Part shown: positions 50,889 through 62,160 of the stretch, in pieces
Numbering within the stretch: position 1 is the first letter of the stretch
How the letters are laid out: each line of letters begins with the position of its first letter
Source: Mycolicibacterium vulneris
Lineage (GTDB): Bacteria; Actinomycetota; Actinomycetes; Mycobacteriales; Mycobacteriaceae
Assembly (NCBI RefSeq): GCF_002104765.1
Contig: NZ_NCXM01000008.1
Span: 149,214-213,213, forward strand
DNA length: 64,000 nt
Direction: 5' to 3'
The notes under the pieces: model-generated
What the model saw: only the letters and a program-made list of their open reading frames with translations
The model's database searches: none
What the model was told of the DNA's origin: nothing
Made by a program: the position numbers and the translations under genes

Positions 50889-51218
50889 CTAGCTTTGGGG
50901 GTTTGTTCCGCCATCGCTGGTCGATAGACGGGCGGGGCAGTAAACAACGGCGGCTGCCTGGACGAACTCGGCGGCTTTACCCATCGTGAACGCCGGATTG
51001 AGCTCGTGCAGATCCTTGATGATGTCGGCCTCTGAGGTGCCCGAGCTGACCAAGTCGCACACCTTTTGGGCCGCCTTGATCGCGCGGTCGGGGTTCTGAT
51101 AGGTAATACCAGCCTTGTTGAGGGCAGCGAGGAACGCGCCGTCATCGGAGTCGGCGTGCGCTGGTATTGCCATCCCGACTATGGCAACGGCGCCGGCCAG
51201 AATCGATAGGAACCTCAT
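50889..51218 (-). CDS. DUF732 secreted protein, third copy (Rv1804c-like)
   Basis: A 109-residue exported protein. Signal peptide MRFLSILAGAVAIVGMAIPAHA, mature part DSDDGAFLAALNKAGITYQNPDRAIKAAQKVC and FVQAAAVVYCPARL with the paired cysteines. It is 18 bases from the stop of the PPE gene upstream, so the two are probably one transcript, the same PPE-DUF732 arrangement seen at 46.3-48.5 kb. Confidence 0.85.
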   Translation of the reverse strand: MRFLSILAGAVAIVGMAIPAHADSDDGAFLAALNKAGITYQNPDRAIKAAQKVCDLVSSGTSEADIIKDLHELNPAFTMGKAAEFVQAAAVVYCPARLSTSDGGTNPQS

Positions 51219-51236
51219 GTTGTGAGTTCTCTATCC

Positions 51237-52454
51237 CTAGCCGGCGGCCGGCGGGCGACCCATGATTCGGAGACGGAACCCGTACATCGGCTCAGAGAAC
51301 TCGTCCTCATGCCCACCGGGGATACCCGCCAGGGGCACACCCGGCATGCCGACTGCCCCAGCCGCTTCCATCACCATCGGGGTGGCGGAGCCGAAGCCAT
51401 GGTAGGCACCCAGGCCGACCTGACTCGTCGCCGCGACTGGCGTGATCGCCGCTCCGGTGGCGCCCCAGGCCGGCGGAACGGACAGGGCCCCAACGAGGCT
51501 CGCCTGCCCTACGCCCGCCACCGCTGCCGCGCCGGGCGCGGTCACCGACGCCAGGTTCGCGGTACCCCCAAGGCCGGCGGCCAGAACTCCCAGTCCCGAC
51601 GTGGTCGAGTCGACCGCGTTCAAGGACGAGATGGAGTTCATATTGACCGCCGAATCGATGAACGACGTCGGGTTCAGCAGCCCGCTGGTGGTAAAGGCAT
51701 TGGAGAAGTTGGCGACCGAGGCGTTGTTGAGGAAGCTTCCCAGCAGTGACCCGTTGCTCCCATCCAGGTAGTTCATCAACCCGGCAAGCCCGGTGGTGGA
51801 GGTATTCGTATTGGGCGCGAGGCCAAGCCACTCCAGCAGGCTCCCTCCCGAGGAGGTGCTCGAGCTGGTCGAGGCGCCCTTGGCGGCGTTGACGACTGCG
51901 GCGGTCTGTAGGGCTGTTCCCCCGCTGGTGGTGTCGGATTGCGGTTGTTGGAACGGCGTCATTTCGGTTGCCGCGCGCGAGGCGGCGCTGTAGCTGGTCA
52001 TCGCGGAGGCGTCTTGAGCCCACATCTGGCCATACTGGGCCTCGTTGGCCGCGATCAACCCGGTGTTCTGGCCGAAAAGGTTGCTCGCCACCAAGTTCGT
52101 CAGCTGGGTGCGGTTGGCCGCGACGACGGCCGGGGGCACGGTCGCGGCAAACGCGGCCTCGTAGGCGGCTGCGGCCGCATTGGCCTGTGTGCCGGCCTGC
52201 TCGGCCTGTGCGGCGGTGGTGTTGAGCCACTCGACGAAAGGTGCGACCGCAGCCCACATCTTCGTCGAGGACGGTCCGAACCAGCCTTCGCCGGTAAGCG
52301 CTGCGATCACCGATTCATAACTGGTTGCAGCGGAACGCATTTCCGTAGAAATGGCATTCCACGCGGCCGCGGCGGCCAGCATAGATTCCGAGCCCGGGCC
52401 GGAATACATTCTGGCCGAGTTGATTTCCGGCGGCAATCCCACATAAAGCGACAT
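51237..52454 (-). CDS. PPE protein, SVP subfamily (ESX-5-type)
   Basis: A 405-residue PPE protein. It starts [26 protein letters not shown] at ATG 52454 with GGAGAAG upstream; the longer open frame is not coding. The PPE domain is 1-175, the SVP motif GALSVPPAWGATGAAIT (about 325-341), and the terminal MYGFRLRIMGRPPAAG is the hallmark of PPE25-27-type proteins. Followed by DUF732 after 18 bases and preceded by a related PPE 19 bases upstream, giving a PE-PPE-PPE-DUF732 operon. Confidence 0.93.
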   Translation of the reverse strand: MSLYVGLPPEINSARMYSGPGSESMLAAAAAWNAISTEMRSAATSYESVIAALTGEGWFGPSSTKMWAAVAPFVEWLNTTAAQAEQAGTQANAAAAAYEAAFAATVPPAVVAANRTQLTNLVASNLFGQNTGLIAANEAQYGQMWAQDASAMTSYSAASRAATEMTPFQQPQSDTTSGGTALQTAAVVNAAKGASTSSSTSSGGSLLEWLGLAPNTNTSTTGLAGLMNYLDGSNGSLLGSFLNNASVANFSNAFTTSGLLNPTSFIDSAVNMNSISSLNAVDSTTSGLGVLAAGLGGTANLASVTAPGAAAVAGVGQASLVGALSVPPAWGATGAAITPVAATSQVGLGAYHGFGSATPMVMEAAGAVGMPGVPLAGIPGGHEDEFSEPMYGFRLRIMGRPPAAG

Positions 52455-52473
52455 GACATCTTCTCCAGAGTTC

Positions 52474-53661
52474 TCAGCCGGCGGCCGGCGGACGTGGCAT
52501 GACGACGGGTCGGAACCCGTATTTGGGGATGGCGCGGCGCAGTCGCCTGCCGGGGCCGCCCATCGGCCCCGCGACGCCTCCGGGTCCGCCTGCCGCTGGG
52601 GCGGCCCCCGTGTCAGTGAGACCGGTGACGCCGGTGGCCTGCACGGCCGTTTGACCGGAGGCGACATTGGCCGCCGACGCCCAGCTCTGCGGCACCGACA
52701 TCGACCCGACCAGATGCGCGTTGCCTACCCCGGCGGATGCGCCGCCGAGGCCGGCCGACCCTACTGTGTTCGATGCCAGGTCGGCAGTCGCGACGCCTTC
52801 GGCGTCGGCGGCGAAGTCCCCTAGGCCCCCCAGTGCGGTGGCGTGCTGCGCTGCCATGACGCCTTGGAGTGATGCGATGATGAATTGCGGGTTGAACGGG
52901 CCACCGGCGAGAGCACCGTTGACCACCGCGGTGCTGAAGAAGTTGCCATTCGTGAAGGTGCCGAAGGCCGAATTGTCCGAGCCGCTCAGCAGGCCCGCCA
53001 GATACGACGACACCGACCCTGGGGACGAGGAGGTGGAACCGCTGACTGCCGACGACAGGTTCGACTGCACGACACCGGCCGGCGTTTGAGCCACCTGAGC
53101 CACTGCGTTGGTTTGGCCGGCCACACCGTCGGCGTTGGTGATCGACTGCGGCGTGGCCAACGGCGTGAATTGTGCGGCCGCACTCGATGCAGTGGCGTAC
53201 CCGTTCATCGCGGCCGCGTCCTGAGCCCACATTTCGGCATATTGCGCCTCGGTGGCGGCGATTGCCGGGGTGTTTTGACCGAAAATGTTGGTAGCAACCA
53301 GTATCGCCAATTGAGCGCGATTGGCCGCGACGACCGCCGGGGGCACTGTCATCGCAAACGCCGACTCGTACGCGGTCGCGGCGGCGAAGGCCTGACCGCC
53401 GACCTCCTCGGCCTGGGCGGCGGTGCCATCCAGCCAAGCCAGATAGGGTGCCGCAGCGGCCAACATCGACATCGATGAAGGACCCAGCCAACCCGAACCG
53501 GTCAGTTCGGTCACCGTCGATCCGTAAGAGGCTGCTGCGGAACGTAACTCGGCAGCCATTGTGTTCCAGGCGGCAGCTGCGGCCAACATCGGCCCCGATC
53601 CCGGGCCGGAATACATTCTGGTCGAGTTGATTTCCGGCGGCAGCGCCGCAAAGTCCAACAT
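52474..53661 (-). CDS. PPE protein, SVP subfamily (partner of the upstream PE)
   Basis: A 395-residue PPE protein: PPE domain 1-175 ([26 protein letters not shown]), SVP motif [17 protein letters not shown] (about 315-331) and the characteristic C-terminal [17 protein letters not shown]. It begins 15 bases after the PE gene, so a PE-PPE dimer exported by ESX-5 with EspG5 is expected. Confidence 0.93.
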   Translation of the reverse strand: MLDFAALPPEINSTRMYSGPGSGPMLAAAAAWNTMAAELRSAAASYGSTVTELTGSGWLGPSSMSMLAAAAPYLAWLDGTAAQAEEVGGQAFAAATAYESAFAMTVPPAVVAANRAQLAILVATNIFGQNTPAIAATEAQYAEMWAQDAAAMNGYATASSAAAQFTPLATPQSITNADGVAGQTNAVAQVAQTPAGVVQSNLSSAVSGSTSSSPGSVSSYLAGLLSGSDNSAFGTFTNGNFFSTAVVNGALAGGPFNPQFIIASLQGVMAAQHATALGGLGDFAADAEGVATADLASNTVGSAGLGGASAGVGNAHLVGSMSVPQSWASAANVASGQTAVQATGVTGLTDTGAAPAAGGPGGVAGPMGGPGRRLRRAIPKYGFRPVVMPRPPAAG

Positions 53662-53676
53662 GGTCCGCTTTGGGGC

Positions 53677-53976
53677 TCAGCGGGCCGCGACGGCGTTGGC
53701 CGCCTCGGTGGCCGCATACGATCCGGCGCTGGTCTGCAAGGTGGTCACGAAGTTTTCGTGTATCGCCGCAGCTTGGGCACTCAGCGCCTGAAATGTCTGA
53801 CCGTGCCGTGCGAACTGCGCCGCGGTCAGCAGTGACACCTCGTCGGCGGCGGCGGGGACCACTCCCGTCATCGGGACGGCCGTGGCCGAGTTCTGGGCGG
53901 TCAGGGTCGAACCAATCTCTTGCAGCCGACCGGCGGCAATGGCCAGCGATTCCGGCTGTGCGGTAACAAAGTTCAT
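53677..53976 (-). CDS. PE protein downstream of eccA5
   Basis: A 99-residue PE protein without extension. It starts MNFVTAQPESLAIAAGRLQE (PE motif replaced by Pro-Glu at positions 8-9), ends in helix 2 with the secretion signal YxxxE in SYAATEAAN. It is a paralogue of the PE19-like protein at 63.3 kb, with about 65% visible identity. GGGAGA precedes the start. It heads the PE-PPE-PPE-DUF732 operon. Confidence 0.92.
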   Translation of the reverse strand: MNFVTAQPESLAIAAGRLQEIGSTLTAQNSATAVPMTGVVPAAADEVSLLTAAQFARHGQTFQALSAQAAAIHENFVTTLQTSAGSYAATEAANAVAAR

Positions 53977-54570
53977 CACAAATCTCCCCACGAAGAGGTC
54001 GGCCTGCCAGAGATTCTGGCCAGCCGCGGGCGCGCGCCTACGCCACACGTCAGCGGGCGCGCGTGCTACGAAAATCGGCTAACTACAAGCCAATTCAGGA
54101 AAATACGATGCCGAGGTCGGATCGACGCGAAATGGTCAACGATCTGACATACGGACTGTCATTGAGACTAATTCGCTCTCACCTCCTCAAGGCCAGGGCA
54201 CGCGGGGGTGCCACACGTTGCACAACGGGGAGGAACAACCAGGCGAAACAGCCGGTTGCGGCACCCCTCTCGTCAGAGCTTCGGCACTACACGGCGTATC
54301 CGGCCAACCAAAGCCGGAAGCCACTTGGGCTCAACCCTTAATCCGGGAGGAGCTGTCCTGACCCTGGGCGTCTTTCGACGTTCGAGGTCAGTGGCCTGTG
54401 TCCGTGCAGACGCCTCACCTAGCGAGGTGCTTGCATTGGCAATGGTGGCACTCGACCTGCGCTGAGTCAAGCTGACGTACAACGCATTCCCAGCGGTTCA
54501 CCCCGCCGTCACCTGCAGTGCACCCGCGCGGGCCCCGGCGGGGAGGGCACGCGGACCCGGCAACGACGGT
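53977..54570. other. Intergenic region between eccA5 and the PE-PPE operon
   Basis: About 590 bases with no gene I can support; the short open frames in it do not resemble known proteins. It has to contain the promoter of the PE gene. A small hairpin CACCT-AGCG-AGGTG (near 54414-54427) and GGGAGGAG near 54344 are the only notable marks. In H37Rv lppT lies near this point, but no lipoprotein gene is visible. Confidence 0.5.
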
Positions 54571-56403
54571 TTAGTCCGCCTTTTTCTCGGCGACCGCCGC
54601 GCTGAGGCCCTCGGCGAGATCCTCCTGGGTCAGTTCCTTGAAACGCAGCAGTTGCCGCTCGCTGAACTCGGTCACGTCGCTGGACAGCACCGCATCCAGG
54701 TCCTCGTCGTCCAGACGGAAACTGCGGTGATCGCGGGCCTTCTCCACCACGTTGCGCACGAAACCGGCGTTGCCGAGCGTATCGATCCCGCGAATGAGAT
54801 CGCCTTCCTCCGAATAACTTTCGTCGAGATAGAACCTCGTGTACGACGGCAACAGCGCCTGCGCCGATTCGTCGGTAATGACGTCTTCGTTCTCCTGGCC
54901 CATCAACCGGGTCAGCGCCACCAGCTCGTCCGGGGTGTAGCTGAAGAATTCGATGACGGTCGAAAAGCGCCGCCGCAGACCCTGATTCACTTCGAGCATC
55001 TTGTCCATGGCCTTGGCGTAGCCGGCGCCGAAAACCACCAGCTCGTCGCGATGATTCTCCATGTACAACAGCAACGTATTGATGATCGCGTTGCCGTAGG
55101 GGTCGCCCTGCTGGTAGCCCTTCTCGTGCAGCGTGTGCATCTCATCGAAGAAGACCGCGCCGCCCAGGGCACCCTCCAGGAGCTCCTCGGTGTTCTTCTC
55201 CGCATCGGCCATGTAACGGCCCAGCAGCTTGGTGCGGCTGGTTTCCACCACCACGGGCTTGCGCAGCACGGTCAACCCGCACAGCTGCTTGCTGAAAGCC
55301 CTTGCCACGGAGGTCTTTCCGGTACCGGGCGGGCCGAGCAACAATGTGTGGCGCGACGTGACCGGCACCGGCAGTCCCATCTTGGCGCGCGCCAGGTTCA
55401 CCTTGGTGGTCGACTTGATGAGCTTGATCTCACGCTTGGCGCGCTCCATGCCGAGCATGGCGTTGAGCTCGGCGTCGCCTTCGGCCAGGTACTTCGCCGC
55501 CTCTTCGGCGTGGCGGGCGGCCTCCGCCTCGGCCCGGCTCGGCGCACTGTCCGGATCCCACGGGTCGGTCCGGGCCTCGATCGTCTCCGGATCGGTCAGG
55601 ATCAGGCGGAAGTTCGGGTTGTCCAGCGCTTCGCGGGCCGGCGTGAACTTCGGATCCCGCGAGTACACCCGGCGCAGCAGCTCGACGGCCTCGTCCTCGC
55701 GGCCCAGGTGCCGCAAGCACATGCCCTGGGTGTACAGGGCGATGTTGGCCGCGCCCGGCACCCGGTCGCCCTCGATGGCGTCCTGGCCCCGGCGCAACGC
55801 CTCCTCGAACACACCCAGTGAGGCAAGCGCCGTGGTGGCCATCGCCGCGCCGGCGGCCTTCAGTTCGGGCTGCCGCCAGGTCTTCCCCTCGGCGAACTGA
55901 TTCAGCACATCGGGCCACCGAGCCGTGCGGAAATAGAGTACGCCGCGCACGTAGCTGACCAGTTCCTCATCGACCGGCTGACGGGGTTCGACGCCGTCGA
56001 TCAGTTTCGCGGCTTCCTCGTAGCGCTTGGCTTCGGCGAGGACCGCGGCGTACGCACACGCCAACGTCTCCACGGTGGTGACGGCCAGCCGCAGGAACAA
56101 CCCGTCGGAAACCTCGGGCCGGAACTGCAACTCGGTCACTCCGAGGCGGCGGGTCTCCCAACCGAACGTCCGGATCGAGGACCACGCACCGGACAGCACG
56201 TCGATGCTCTGCTCCCCCGCCAGGATCCGCGCCAGCCAGGCGTCGCACATTCCGGGGTCCAGGTTGGTCGCGGTGGTGAACATCTGCGACGCAACCTGCG
56301 GATTGTGGCTGGGCTGCAGCCCGTTGACCGAGACGCCCGAGGCCAGCAGGCCCGCGACCATCGCGTTACGGGCACTTTCAGCGGTTGAGTGCGACCTCGT
56401 CAT
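54571..56403 (-). CDS. eccA5: ESX-5 AAA+ ATPase EccA5
   Basis: A 610-residue cytosolic ATPase (Rv1798 homologue) of the CbxX/CfxQ type. The N-terminal half is made of TPR-like repeats ([21 protein letters not shown]) and the AAA+ domain begins at about 310. Walker [12 protein letters not shown] (about 355) and Walker [11 protein letters not shown] (about 417) are intact. EccA5 is thought to separate EspG5 from its PE/PPE cargo before export. ATGA overlap with eccE5. Confidence 0.97.
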   Translation of the reverse strand: MTRSHSTAESARNAMVAGLLASGVSVNGLQPSHNPQVASQMFTTATNLDPGMCDAWLARILAGEQSIDVLSGAWSSIRTFGWETRRLGVTELQFRPEVSDGLFLRLAVTTVETLACAYAAVLAEAKRYEEAAKLIDGVEPRQPVDEELVSYVRGVLYFRTARWPDVLNQFAEGKTWRQPELKAAGAAMATTALASLGVFEEALRRGQDAIEGDRVPGAANIALYTQGMCLRHLGREDEAVELLRRVYSRDPKFTPAREALDNPNFRLILTDPETIEARTDPWDPDSAPSRAEAEAARHAEEAAKYLAEGDAELNAMLGMERAKREIKLIKSTTKVNLARAKMGLPVPVTSRHTLLLGPPGTGKTSVARAFSKQLCGLTVLRKPVVVETSRTKLLGRYMADAEKNTEELLEGALGGAVFFDEMHTLHEKGYQQGDPYGNAIINTLLLYMENHRDELVVFGAGYAKAMDKMLEVNQGLRRRFSTVIEFFSYTPDELVALTRLMGQENEDVITDESAQALLPSYTRFYLDESYSEEGDLIRGIDTLGNAGFVRNVVEKARDHRSFRLDDEDLDAVLSSDVTEFSERQLLRFKELTQEDLAEGLSAAVAEKKAD

Positions 56404-57599
56404 TGCGCCACAGGTACGCCCGCCGAGCTCCCTCGCAGCTGGTCGACGGATAGCGCGAGGTCGTCATCGTCGGCGCGCAATGGACGGCTCGGCACGACCA
56501 GCAGTGGGCGCGCCGTCGGGGCGGGCAGGCTGGCTCGCACCGCGGCCAGCTGGCGTCCGGTGAGGCGGTTGAGGCCCGACGAGACGTTTCTGCGCAACCG
56601 CTTTTCGCTGTGGTACCGCACCCAGGCCGATACCTGCGGTCGGCCGCCGCGCGAGGTGAGCCGGACGGTCAGCACCGTTGCGACGGTCTCGTCCTCCCAC
56701 AGCTCGTCCAGCTTGTCGGTGGTGATGTCGGACGGCGACAACCACAGGCTGGTGACGAACCCGTTGAAGTGCTTGAGGCGGCGCCAGCCGGGACGGCTCC
56801 AGGTCGGTTCCAGATCGGCCAGGACCGCACGGTCGACCTCGGCCAGTTCCGCCGCGGTCAGCGGCCGGGCCGCACAGGTCAGCCCGTCGAGATCCTGGGC
56901 GAGCCGTTCGGTGGCGGCCACCAAGGTCGACGCCAGCGAATCACGGGCCGCGACGGCGGCGACGTTGCGCTGCGGGTTCATCCGTAACACCAGCCAGGTG
57001 CGGCGAATGTACGTGGTGGGCTCGTCGTTGGCCACCTCCCACTCTTCGGGGCCCCAGTCGTCCAGCTTGGACAACTCGGCGGCGTTGCCGCCACGGCGGA
57101 CCTTCACCGACACGATGTCGACGTGATCGAGGTGCACATCGAACTGGCGCAGGCCCGAAGCGACGGCCGACACCAGCAGGGTGGGCGCCGCGTGCCGGTG
57201 ACGAAGGCGCGAAGCCGAGTCGTCGTCACCGCCGCTGATGGCGATCACCGTGACCAGCTGGCCGTCGTGCTGCCGCACGCCGACCTTGTCGTGCCCGTAC
57301 TTGCGCTGGTAGTCGAGGGCCTGGGTGCAGCCCGCGGCGAGCGCGGAGCCCGGATCGGCGGACCAATCCCACAGCCACGTGGCCAGCCCCGACGTGACGG
57401 TGAGGCCGTGGTAGGTCACCAGCGACAGCAGCGTCACCAGCAGGGCCAGGGCGACTCCGACCCAGAACGCGATGCGATACGTGCCCTGCCAGGACTCGGG
57501 GCAGTGGCTGGCCACCACCATGATCAGGACGTCGACCAAAAACACGGTGGTCAGCCGCGGCCACGACAAAGACAACCCAAACCTGCGCTGACGCTTCAT
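56400..57599 (-). CDS. eccE5: ESX-5 membrane component EccE5
   Basis: A 399-residue protein (Rv1797 homologue). Two N-terminal transmembrane helices (about 14-32 and 42-65) and a periplasmic or peripheral domain of about 300 residues. EccE forms the outer edge of the ESX membrane complex together with EccB, EccC and EccD. Starts 16 bases after mycP5 and overlaps eccA5 by 4 bases. Confidence 0.95.
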   Translation of the reverse strand: MKRQRRFGLSLSWPRLTTVFLVDVLIMVVASHCPESWQGTYRIAFWVGVALALLVTLLSLVTYHGLTVTSGLATWLWDWSADPGSALAAGCTQALDYQRKYGHDKVGVRQHDGQLVTVIAISGGDDDSASRLRHRHAAPTLLVSAVASGLRQFDVHLDHVDIVSVKVRRGGNAAELSKLDDWGPEEWEVANDEPTTYIRRTWLVLRMNPQRNVAAVAARDSLASTLVAATERLAQDLDGLTCAARPLTAAELAEVDRAVLADLEPTWSRPGWRRLKHFNGFVTSLWLSPSDITTDKLDELWEDETVATVLTVRLTSRGGRPQVSAWVRYHSEKRLRRNVSSGLNRLTGRQLAAVRASLPAPTARPLLVVPSRPLRADDDDLALSVDQLRGSSAGVPVAQ

Positions 57600-57615
57600 G
57601 AAAGCTGCTCCGCCC

Positions 57616-59451
57616 CTATTGCTCTTTCCGCGATCGCTTCATCAGCATCGCCGTACCGAAGACTCCGCCGCCGATGAGTAGGGCCCCGAGCAAGCCGCCG
57701 GCGGCCACCCACACTGGCACCATATCGCGGTGCGGCACGGGTTTCGGAATGTTCAGCGGTGCCGACAGTTGCTGCGGCGGTTTCACCGGACCGTCGGGTA
57801 CATCCCAGGTCAGTGCCGCCACCGGGTCGACGACGCCGTGACCGACCTGGTTGTCCACGCCGCGCGCCGGCGCACGGGCGGTCCGGGTCAACCGGTTGAT
57901 GACCTGATAGGCCGACAGCTGTGGGAACTTCGCCCGCACTAGTGCCGCAACGCCGGACACGATCGCCGCCGAGAAGCTGGTACCGGACGGAACCAGCAGC
58001 GTGTTGTCGGGTCCGTCGATCGCGTTGATCAGGCCGTCGTCCCGGGGCGACAGCCCGATGACGTCGGTTCCGGGTGCGGCGATCCCGACCCATGGCCCGG
58101 CCACGCTCGTCGACGCCTGGCCCTGATTGCCCTGGCTCAGCGGGCGGCCTTCGGTGTCGACCGCGCCGACCGTCAGGACGTAGTCGCTGAACCAGGACGG
58201 CGTCACGACCGTGGTGACGGCGTTCCAATTGCGAGGATCGTTGGGCTGCAACGGATCATGGGGCGGGTTCTGCTTGCAGTCCTTCTTGCTGGTGTCGCCG
58301 GCGGCGGCCACGATGACGGCGTTCTTGTCGACCGCCGCGTAACGCACCGCCGCGCCCAGCGAACGCTGGTCGATGATGTTGCGCGCACTCATGCAGGTCA
58401 CATCGGAGATGTTGATGACCTGAGCACCCATGTTGGCGGCGTGCACGATCGCCCGCGCCATCGTCTGCACGTTGTCGATCTTGGCCGACGTCTGCGGATC
58501 CTCGTCACCGGTGTAGGCGTCCTTGAGGCCGAAGGCCTGGCTGGACTGCCGGATCGCGATGATGTCGACATCCGGGGCCACCCCGCTGAACGCGTCCGGA
58601 CCGGCCGTCGGCGGCGGGGGCGGGTCGAGCGGGCGCGGGCCGCGCAGGTTGTCGACGTTGGCCACGTGCCCGCCACCGGCGTAGCCGGGGATGGTCACCG
58701 TGCCGCCGCCGTGGCTAAACGCCGGGGCTTGCCCATTGGGCGGCTGCCCGCCCTGCGGTGGTCCCGGTGGCGGGCCGGCGGGCGGCGGGGCCGCCGGTGC
58801 CGGGGGTGGTGCTCCGAAGGGACCCGGGGGCGGCGGCTGCTCCTGCGGCGTCGGCGGGACCATCGTGACGGTCTGAGGCAACGGTGACAGGGTCACCGTC
58901 TGCGGCGGTGGCGCTTTCGGCGGTGGCTCGGTGGTGGGGATGGTGACCGGCTTGCGGGGTGCCGCCGGCGGCACCCCGGCGCCGTTGGCCGGCGCCGCGC
59001 CGATCATCGACGCCACGATGGTGCCGTGCGCGTCGCAGTCGGACAGGCCGTCCCCGGACATGATGTAGTCACCGCCGGGAATCAGGTGCGGAAACCTGGG
59101 GTGCGGCGTCACCCCAGTGTCGATGACGGCCACCTTCACGCCGGCACCCCGACCGAACTGCCATGCCTCCTGCAGATTCAGCATGTCCATGTACTTGGGC
59201 TGCAGCCGGAAATCCGTCCCGGGCAGCACACCGACTTCGGTGCAGTACGAGTTCTGCTTCATCGGAGCCCCCGGTCCCGGCGTACCGTCCGGCGGGACCG
59301 CACCGGCGTCGATCGTCGGGGGCGAAATCGCGTACGCGGGCGGCAAGCCGGCTAAGCCGCCCGACGCGAGAAGCGTGGCGGCGATGGTCGCGGCGGACGC
59401 GCGACCACGCCACCCCTTGCCGTTAGCGATAGCGGATTGCTGCATAGACAT
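57616..59451 (-). CDS. mycP5: ESX-5 mycosin protease MycP5
   Basis: A 611-residue subtilisin-type protease (Rv1796 homologue). Signal peptide 1 to about 42, catalytic Asp in VAVIDTGV (about 107), His in [11 protein letters not shown] (about 140), Ser in [11 protein letters not shown] (about 493), and a C-terminal transmembrane helix followed by MKRSRKEQ. Between Asp/His and Ser lies a long Pro/Gly-rich loop (about 165-275), longer than I recall in M. tuberculosis MycP5, which is about 585 residues. Required for stability of the ESX-5 membrane complex. Its start overlaps the eccD5 end by 29 bases. Confidence 0.96.
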   Translation of the reverse strand: MSMQQSAIANGKGWRGRASAATIAATLLASGGLAGLPPAYAISPPTIDAGAVPPDGTPGPGAPMKQNSYCTEVGVLPGTDFRLQPKYMDMLNLQEAWQFGRGAGVKVAVIDTGVTPHPRFPHLIPGGDYIMSGDGLSDCDAHGTIVASMIGAAPANGAGVPPAAPRKPVTIPTTEPPPKAPPPQTVTLSPLPQTVTMVPPTPQEQPPPPGPFGAPPPAPAAPPPAGPPPGPPQGGQPPNGQAPAFSHGGGTVTIPGYAGGGHVANVDNLRGPRPLDPPPPPTAGPDAFSGVAPDVDIIAIRQSSQAFGLKDAYTGDEDPQTSAKIDNVQTMARAIVHAANMGAQVINISDVTCMSARNIIDQRSLGAAVRYAAVDKNAVIVAAAGDTSKKDCKQNPPHDPLQPNDPRNWNAVTTVVTPSWFSDYVLTVGAVDTEGRPLSQGNQGQASTSVAGPWVGIAAPGTDVIGLSPRDDGLINAIDGPDNTLLVPSGTSFSAAIVSGVAALVRAKFPQLSAYQVINRLTRTARAPARGVDNQVGHGVVDPVAALTWDVPDGPVKPPQQLSAPLNIPKPVPHRDMVPVWVAAGGLLGALLIGGGVFGTAMLMKRSRKEQ

Positions 59452-60934
59452 TCATCAACCACAATGCCAGCGGGAAAATTGGCATCAGGCAGAGGTATTC
59501 AATCCACTCCACGAATTTGCGGAATAGCGGACTGTAGACAGTGTTTGGCACGACGGCCGCTGATGTCAGTCCCGCCGCGGGCAGCAGAACCAGGATCGCC
59601 GCGCTGATCGAGACCGCGAGGGGCGACTGCAGCACCAGCGCGTAGCGCAGCACCACCGCACCGACGATCAGCACCGCCGTCCCGGCCAGGGTGATCGCCT
59701 GCCAGCGGTCGACGTAGGAGCGGCCGCGCAGCATCAGGAATCCCGCGCTGAAGCCGGCCAGCAGGAGAGGCAGCCAGCGCTGTCCGGTGTGTGGATCCGA
59801 CAGCGCGGTCAGGGAGACGATCATCAGCACGCCGAGACCGATCAGCAAACCCGACAGGAAGGAGCGGGCACGTTCGGCCTGGGTCAGCACGTCGCGGACC
59901 GAGGCGGGCCCCTCCAGGACCGGCGGGCCACCGTCGGAGCGCACCACCGTGGTGGGCAGGTCGGGCCGGGCCTCGAACACCCACCGGCTGGTCGCCGACG
60001 GGAAGACGGGCAGCCGAATGCCGGCCAGCCGCCGCGAGATCGCCGGCGCGCTCTGGTAGATCATGACGGACACCAGCACTACGCAGGTGAACAGCGTGAC
60101 GGCGCTCGTCATCGCGACCATGCGCGCGAGCGCGGCCACCGACGCGATCAGGCTGACGGTGACGATGGCGGTGTAGATCGCCAGTCGGCGTCCGGTGAAC
60201 CGGAGGGCGAGGATCGCCGCGATGGTGAGGACCCCGAAACCCAGTACCGCGTGCGGCGATCCGACGCCGCCGGGCGGTGCCGACGCCGCCGCGATCGTCA
60301 ACGGCGCGAGGGTGCTCAACAGCATGGTGTCGGCGACGCGCCGTTCCTGCTGCGTGTGGGCCCGCATCAACAACAGAAGCGAAACACCCAGCGCCACGGC
60401 GCCGATCACGCCCGCGTACACGGTCGGAAGCCACGAGTTGTGGTGCCACCGCCACCAGCCGAGCAGGCCGGCCGCGGTCGTCACGCCGACGGCCACCATC
60501 GACGCACCGACCTGCACCGCGATGACGGGGTCGATGGCGGCGAAGCGCTTGCTGAGGTCCGCCGCGACGGCGGTGGAGATGTGCTCGATGACCTGCGAGC
60601 GGCGCTCGGTGTCCGGGATGAACCGGATCCACAACCGGTCGCCGTCGTAGACATCCTGCTCGCTCAGCGATTGGGTGGCCCGCAGCGGCGAACCATCCAC
60701 CAGGCACAGCGCCCAGCGACCCCGGCCCGAGGCCTCCAGCGGCGTCTCACCGAGCTCGCGCAGTCTGCTGTTGACCACCTTCAGCAACGGTTCGGTCATC
60801 ACCGAGACGGGGGCGTTGGCGTCCAGCAGGACGCCGATCTGGACACCCGCGCCGGCCATCACGCCGACGACGACTGCCTGAGGCTGCGAGATTCCCTCTA
60901 CGTCAGGCTGTGGTACTTCAACTACCGCAGTCAT
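59423..60934 (-). CDS. eccD5: ESX-5 membrane channel component EccD5
   Basis: A 503-residue protein (Rv1795 homologue). A cytosolic ubiquitin-like domain (about 20-105) is followed by eleven predicted transmembrane helices to the end, forming the core membrane cavity of the ESX-5 translocon. It begins 267 bases downstream of espG5, leaving room for its own promoter. Confidence 0.97.
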   Translation of the reverse strand: MTAVVEVPQPDVEGISQPQAVVVGVMAGAGVQIGVLLDANAPVSVMTEPLLKVVNSRLRELGETPLEASGRGRWALCLVDGSPLRATQSLSEQDVYDGDRLWIRFIPDTERRSQVIEHISTAVAADLSKRFAAIDPVIAVQVGASMVAVGVTTAAGLLGWWRWHHNSWLPTVYAGVIGAVALGVSLLLLMRAHTQQERRVADTMLLSTLAPLTIAAASAPPGGVGSPHAVLGFGVLTIAAILALRFTGRRLAIYTAIVTVSLIASVAALARMVAMTSAVTLFTCVVLVSVMIYQSAPAISRRLAGIRLPVFPSATSRWVFEARPDLPTTVVRSDGGPPVLEGPASVRDVLTQAERARSFLSGLLIGLGVLMIVSLTALSDPHTGQRWLPLLLAGFSAGFLMLRGRSYVDRWQAITLAGTAVLIVGAVVLRYALVLQSPLAVSISAAILVLLPAAGLTSAAVVPNTVYSPLFRKFVEWIEYLCLMPIFPLALWLMNVYAAIRYR

Positions 60935-61201
60935 CGCCCTGTACTCCCTATTGTGATCAAGGTGTGAGCCCGTGCCGCCAGTCGCGCGCGGGCGTGCGCT
61001 GGTGTACTCGTCGAGGTGCTGCGGCCCCCCGCAAAGTGCATTCCGACTAATTGGAATTCCATCTGCCTCGCCTTGCGATTAAGAGTTGTCGTTGACACCG
61101 GTTTGAGATTTGCTGATGTCTTGAGAGAAGTATGCCGTGCTCGCAGCTCAACCGCATGTTGAGTGCAAAGACATTGGTAAACTCTGCGTTTCGCGCGAAT
61201 G
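60935..61201. other. Gap between espG5 and eccD5
   Basis: 267 bases without a gene; a minor inverted repeat (ATTCC-N8-GGAAT near 61048-61065) and several A/T-rich patches suggest leader or promoter for the distal genes. Nothing else recognised. Confidence 0.45.
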
Positions 61202-62107
61202 TCAGACCCTGCTGTGTGTTTTCCACTCGCCATAGGGAAGTGTGTCCAGCACCGTTTTGACGCCCACCTGCACGAGCTGCGGGGTGGCGGGACAGATGGC
61301 CAGCCACGCCTCCCCCGAACCCGCGGTGCGGGCCTGCTGGTAAAGCGCGATGCGACCGCCGGAGCCGTCCTTGAGTGACAGCACCGACGCGCTCGGGCCC
61401 TTGGCGTCGTCCTGGTACTGGCGGGCATACACCGCGACCTCGGCGGCCGGGTCGGACAGCGCCTGACCCAGCGCGGCCACCGTCGCGGCGCTGATGCCCA
61501 TCCGGCGCAGGTCTCCACCGGAAAACACGTTGAAGCCCGACTCCTGCCAGGACTTCGTCGCTTCCAGCATCTCCTCCAGCGGCACGTTGACGGCGTTGAT
61601 CGCCGCGGGCTCGGCGTGGTGGATGGACTCAAGCGCGTCGATCACCAGGGAAGCGATCGAGGCACTGTCCGCGACGGCGACGTCGTCGACGGTGATCTCG
61701 CCGCCAACCCGGACCGCCGACACCCAGTGCTGGCCGCGCCGGGCCAGGACCACCCGGAACTCGTTGTCGGGGATGTCGCGCGAGCCCGGGGGCTGATTCT
61801 CGTCATCGAGGACGCCGTAGGCCAGCTTGCCTCGGGACAACAGGGCGACAACTTCGAGGTCGGGGGCGGCGAGCACTTTCATCCGCGCAGCCACATGCTC
61901 GTTCACCTGGTCATTCTCGACTATGCCTTGCTCGCGCATCACCGCCATTCCGGGATGCTCGTTGAGCCAGTCGCTCGAGTCGGTAGACACATATGGCCGG
62001 CAGCGCAGCTCCGGCGCGACGTGTCGGATGTCCAGCAACGCCTGGAGCATCCAGAAGCCGTCGACGTTGACAGTGATGTCGGTGCGGGTGCTCTGTTGGT
62101 CCATCAA
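61202..62107 (-). CDS. espG5: ESX-5 chaperone EspG5
   Basis: A 301-residue cytosolic chaperone (Rv1794 homologue) that binds the tip of PPE proteins in PE-PPE dimers and delivers them to the ESX-5 machine. Conserved segments are VNVDGFWMLQALLDIRHVAPELRCRPY near the start, LAYGVLDDE and VYARQYQDDAKGPSASVLSL. It lies 103 bases after esxN, behind a strong stem-loop. Confidence 0.96.
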   Translation of the reverse strand: MMDQQSTRTDITVNVDGFWMLQALLDIRHVAPELRCRPYVSTDSSDWLNEHPGMAVMREQGIVENDQVNEHVAARMKVLAAPDLEVVALLSRGKLAYGVLDDENQPPGSRDIPDNEFRVVLARRGQHWVSAVRVGGEITVDDVAVADSASIASLVIDALESIHHAEPAAINAVNVPLEEMLEATKSWQESGFNVFSGGDLRRMGISAATVAALGQALSDPAAEVAVYARQYQDDAKGPSASVLSLKDGSGGRIALYQQARTAGSGEAWLAICPATPQLVQVGVKTVLDTLPYGEWKTHSRV

Positions 62108-62160
62108 ATCCCCACTTGGTCCCTAGTTACCTCAAGCCAAACTGCACGGTAACCGCAGGA

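Noticed and set aside
54063..54482. Short frames on both strands between eccA5 and the PE gene
   Set aside because: None has a plausible start or family similarity; no lppT-like lipobox was seen.
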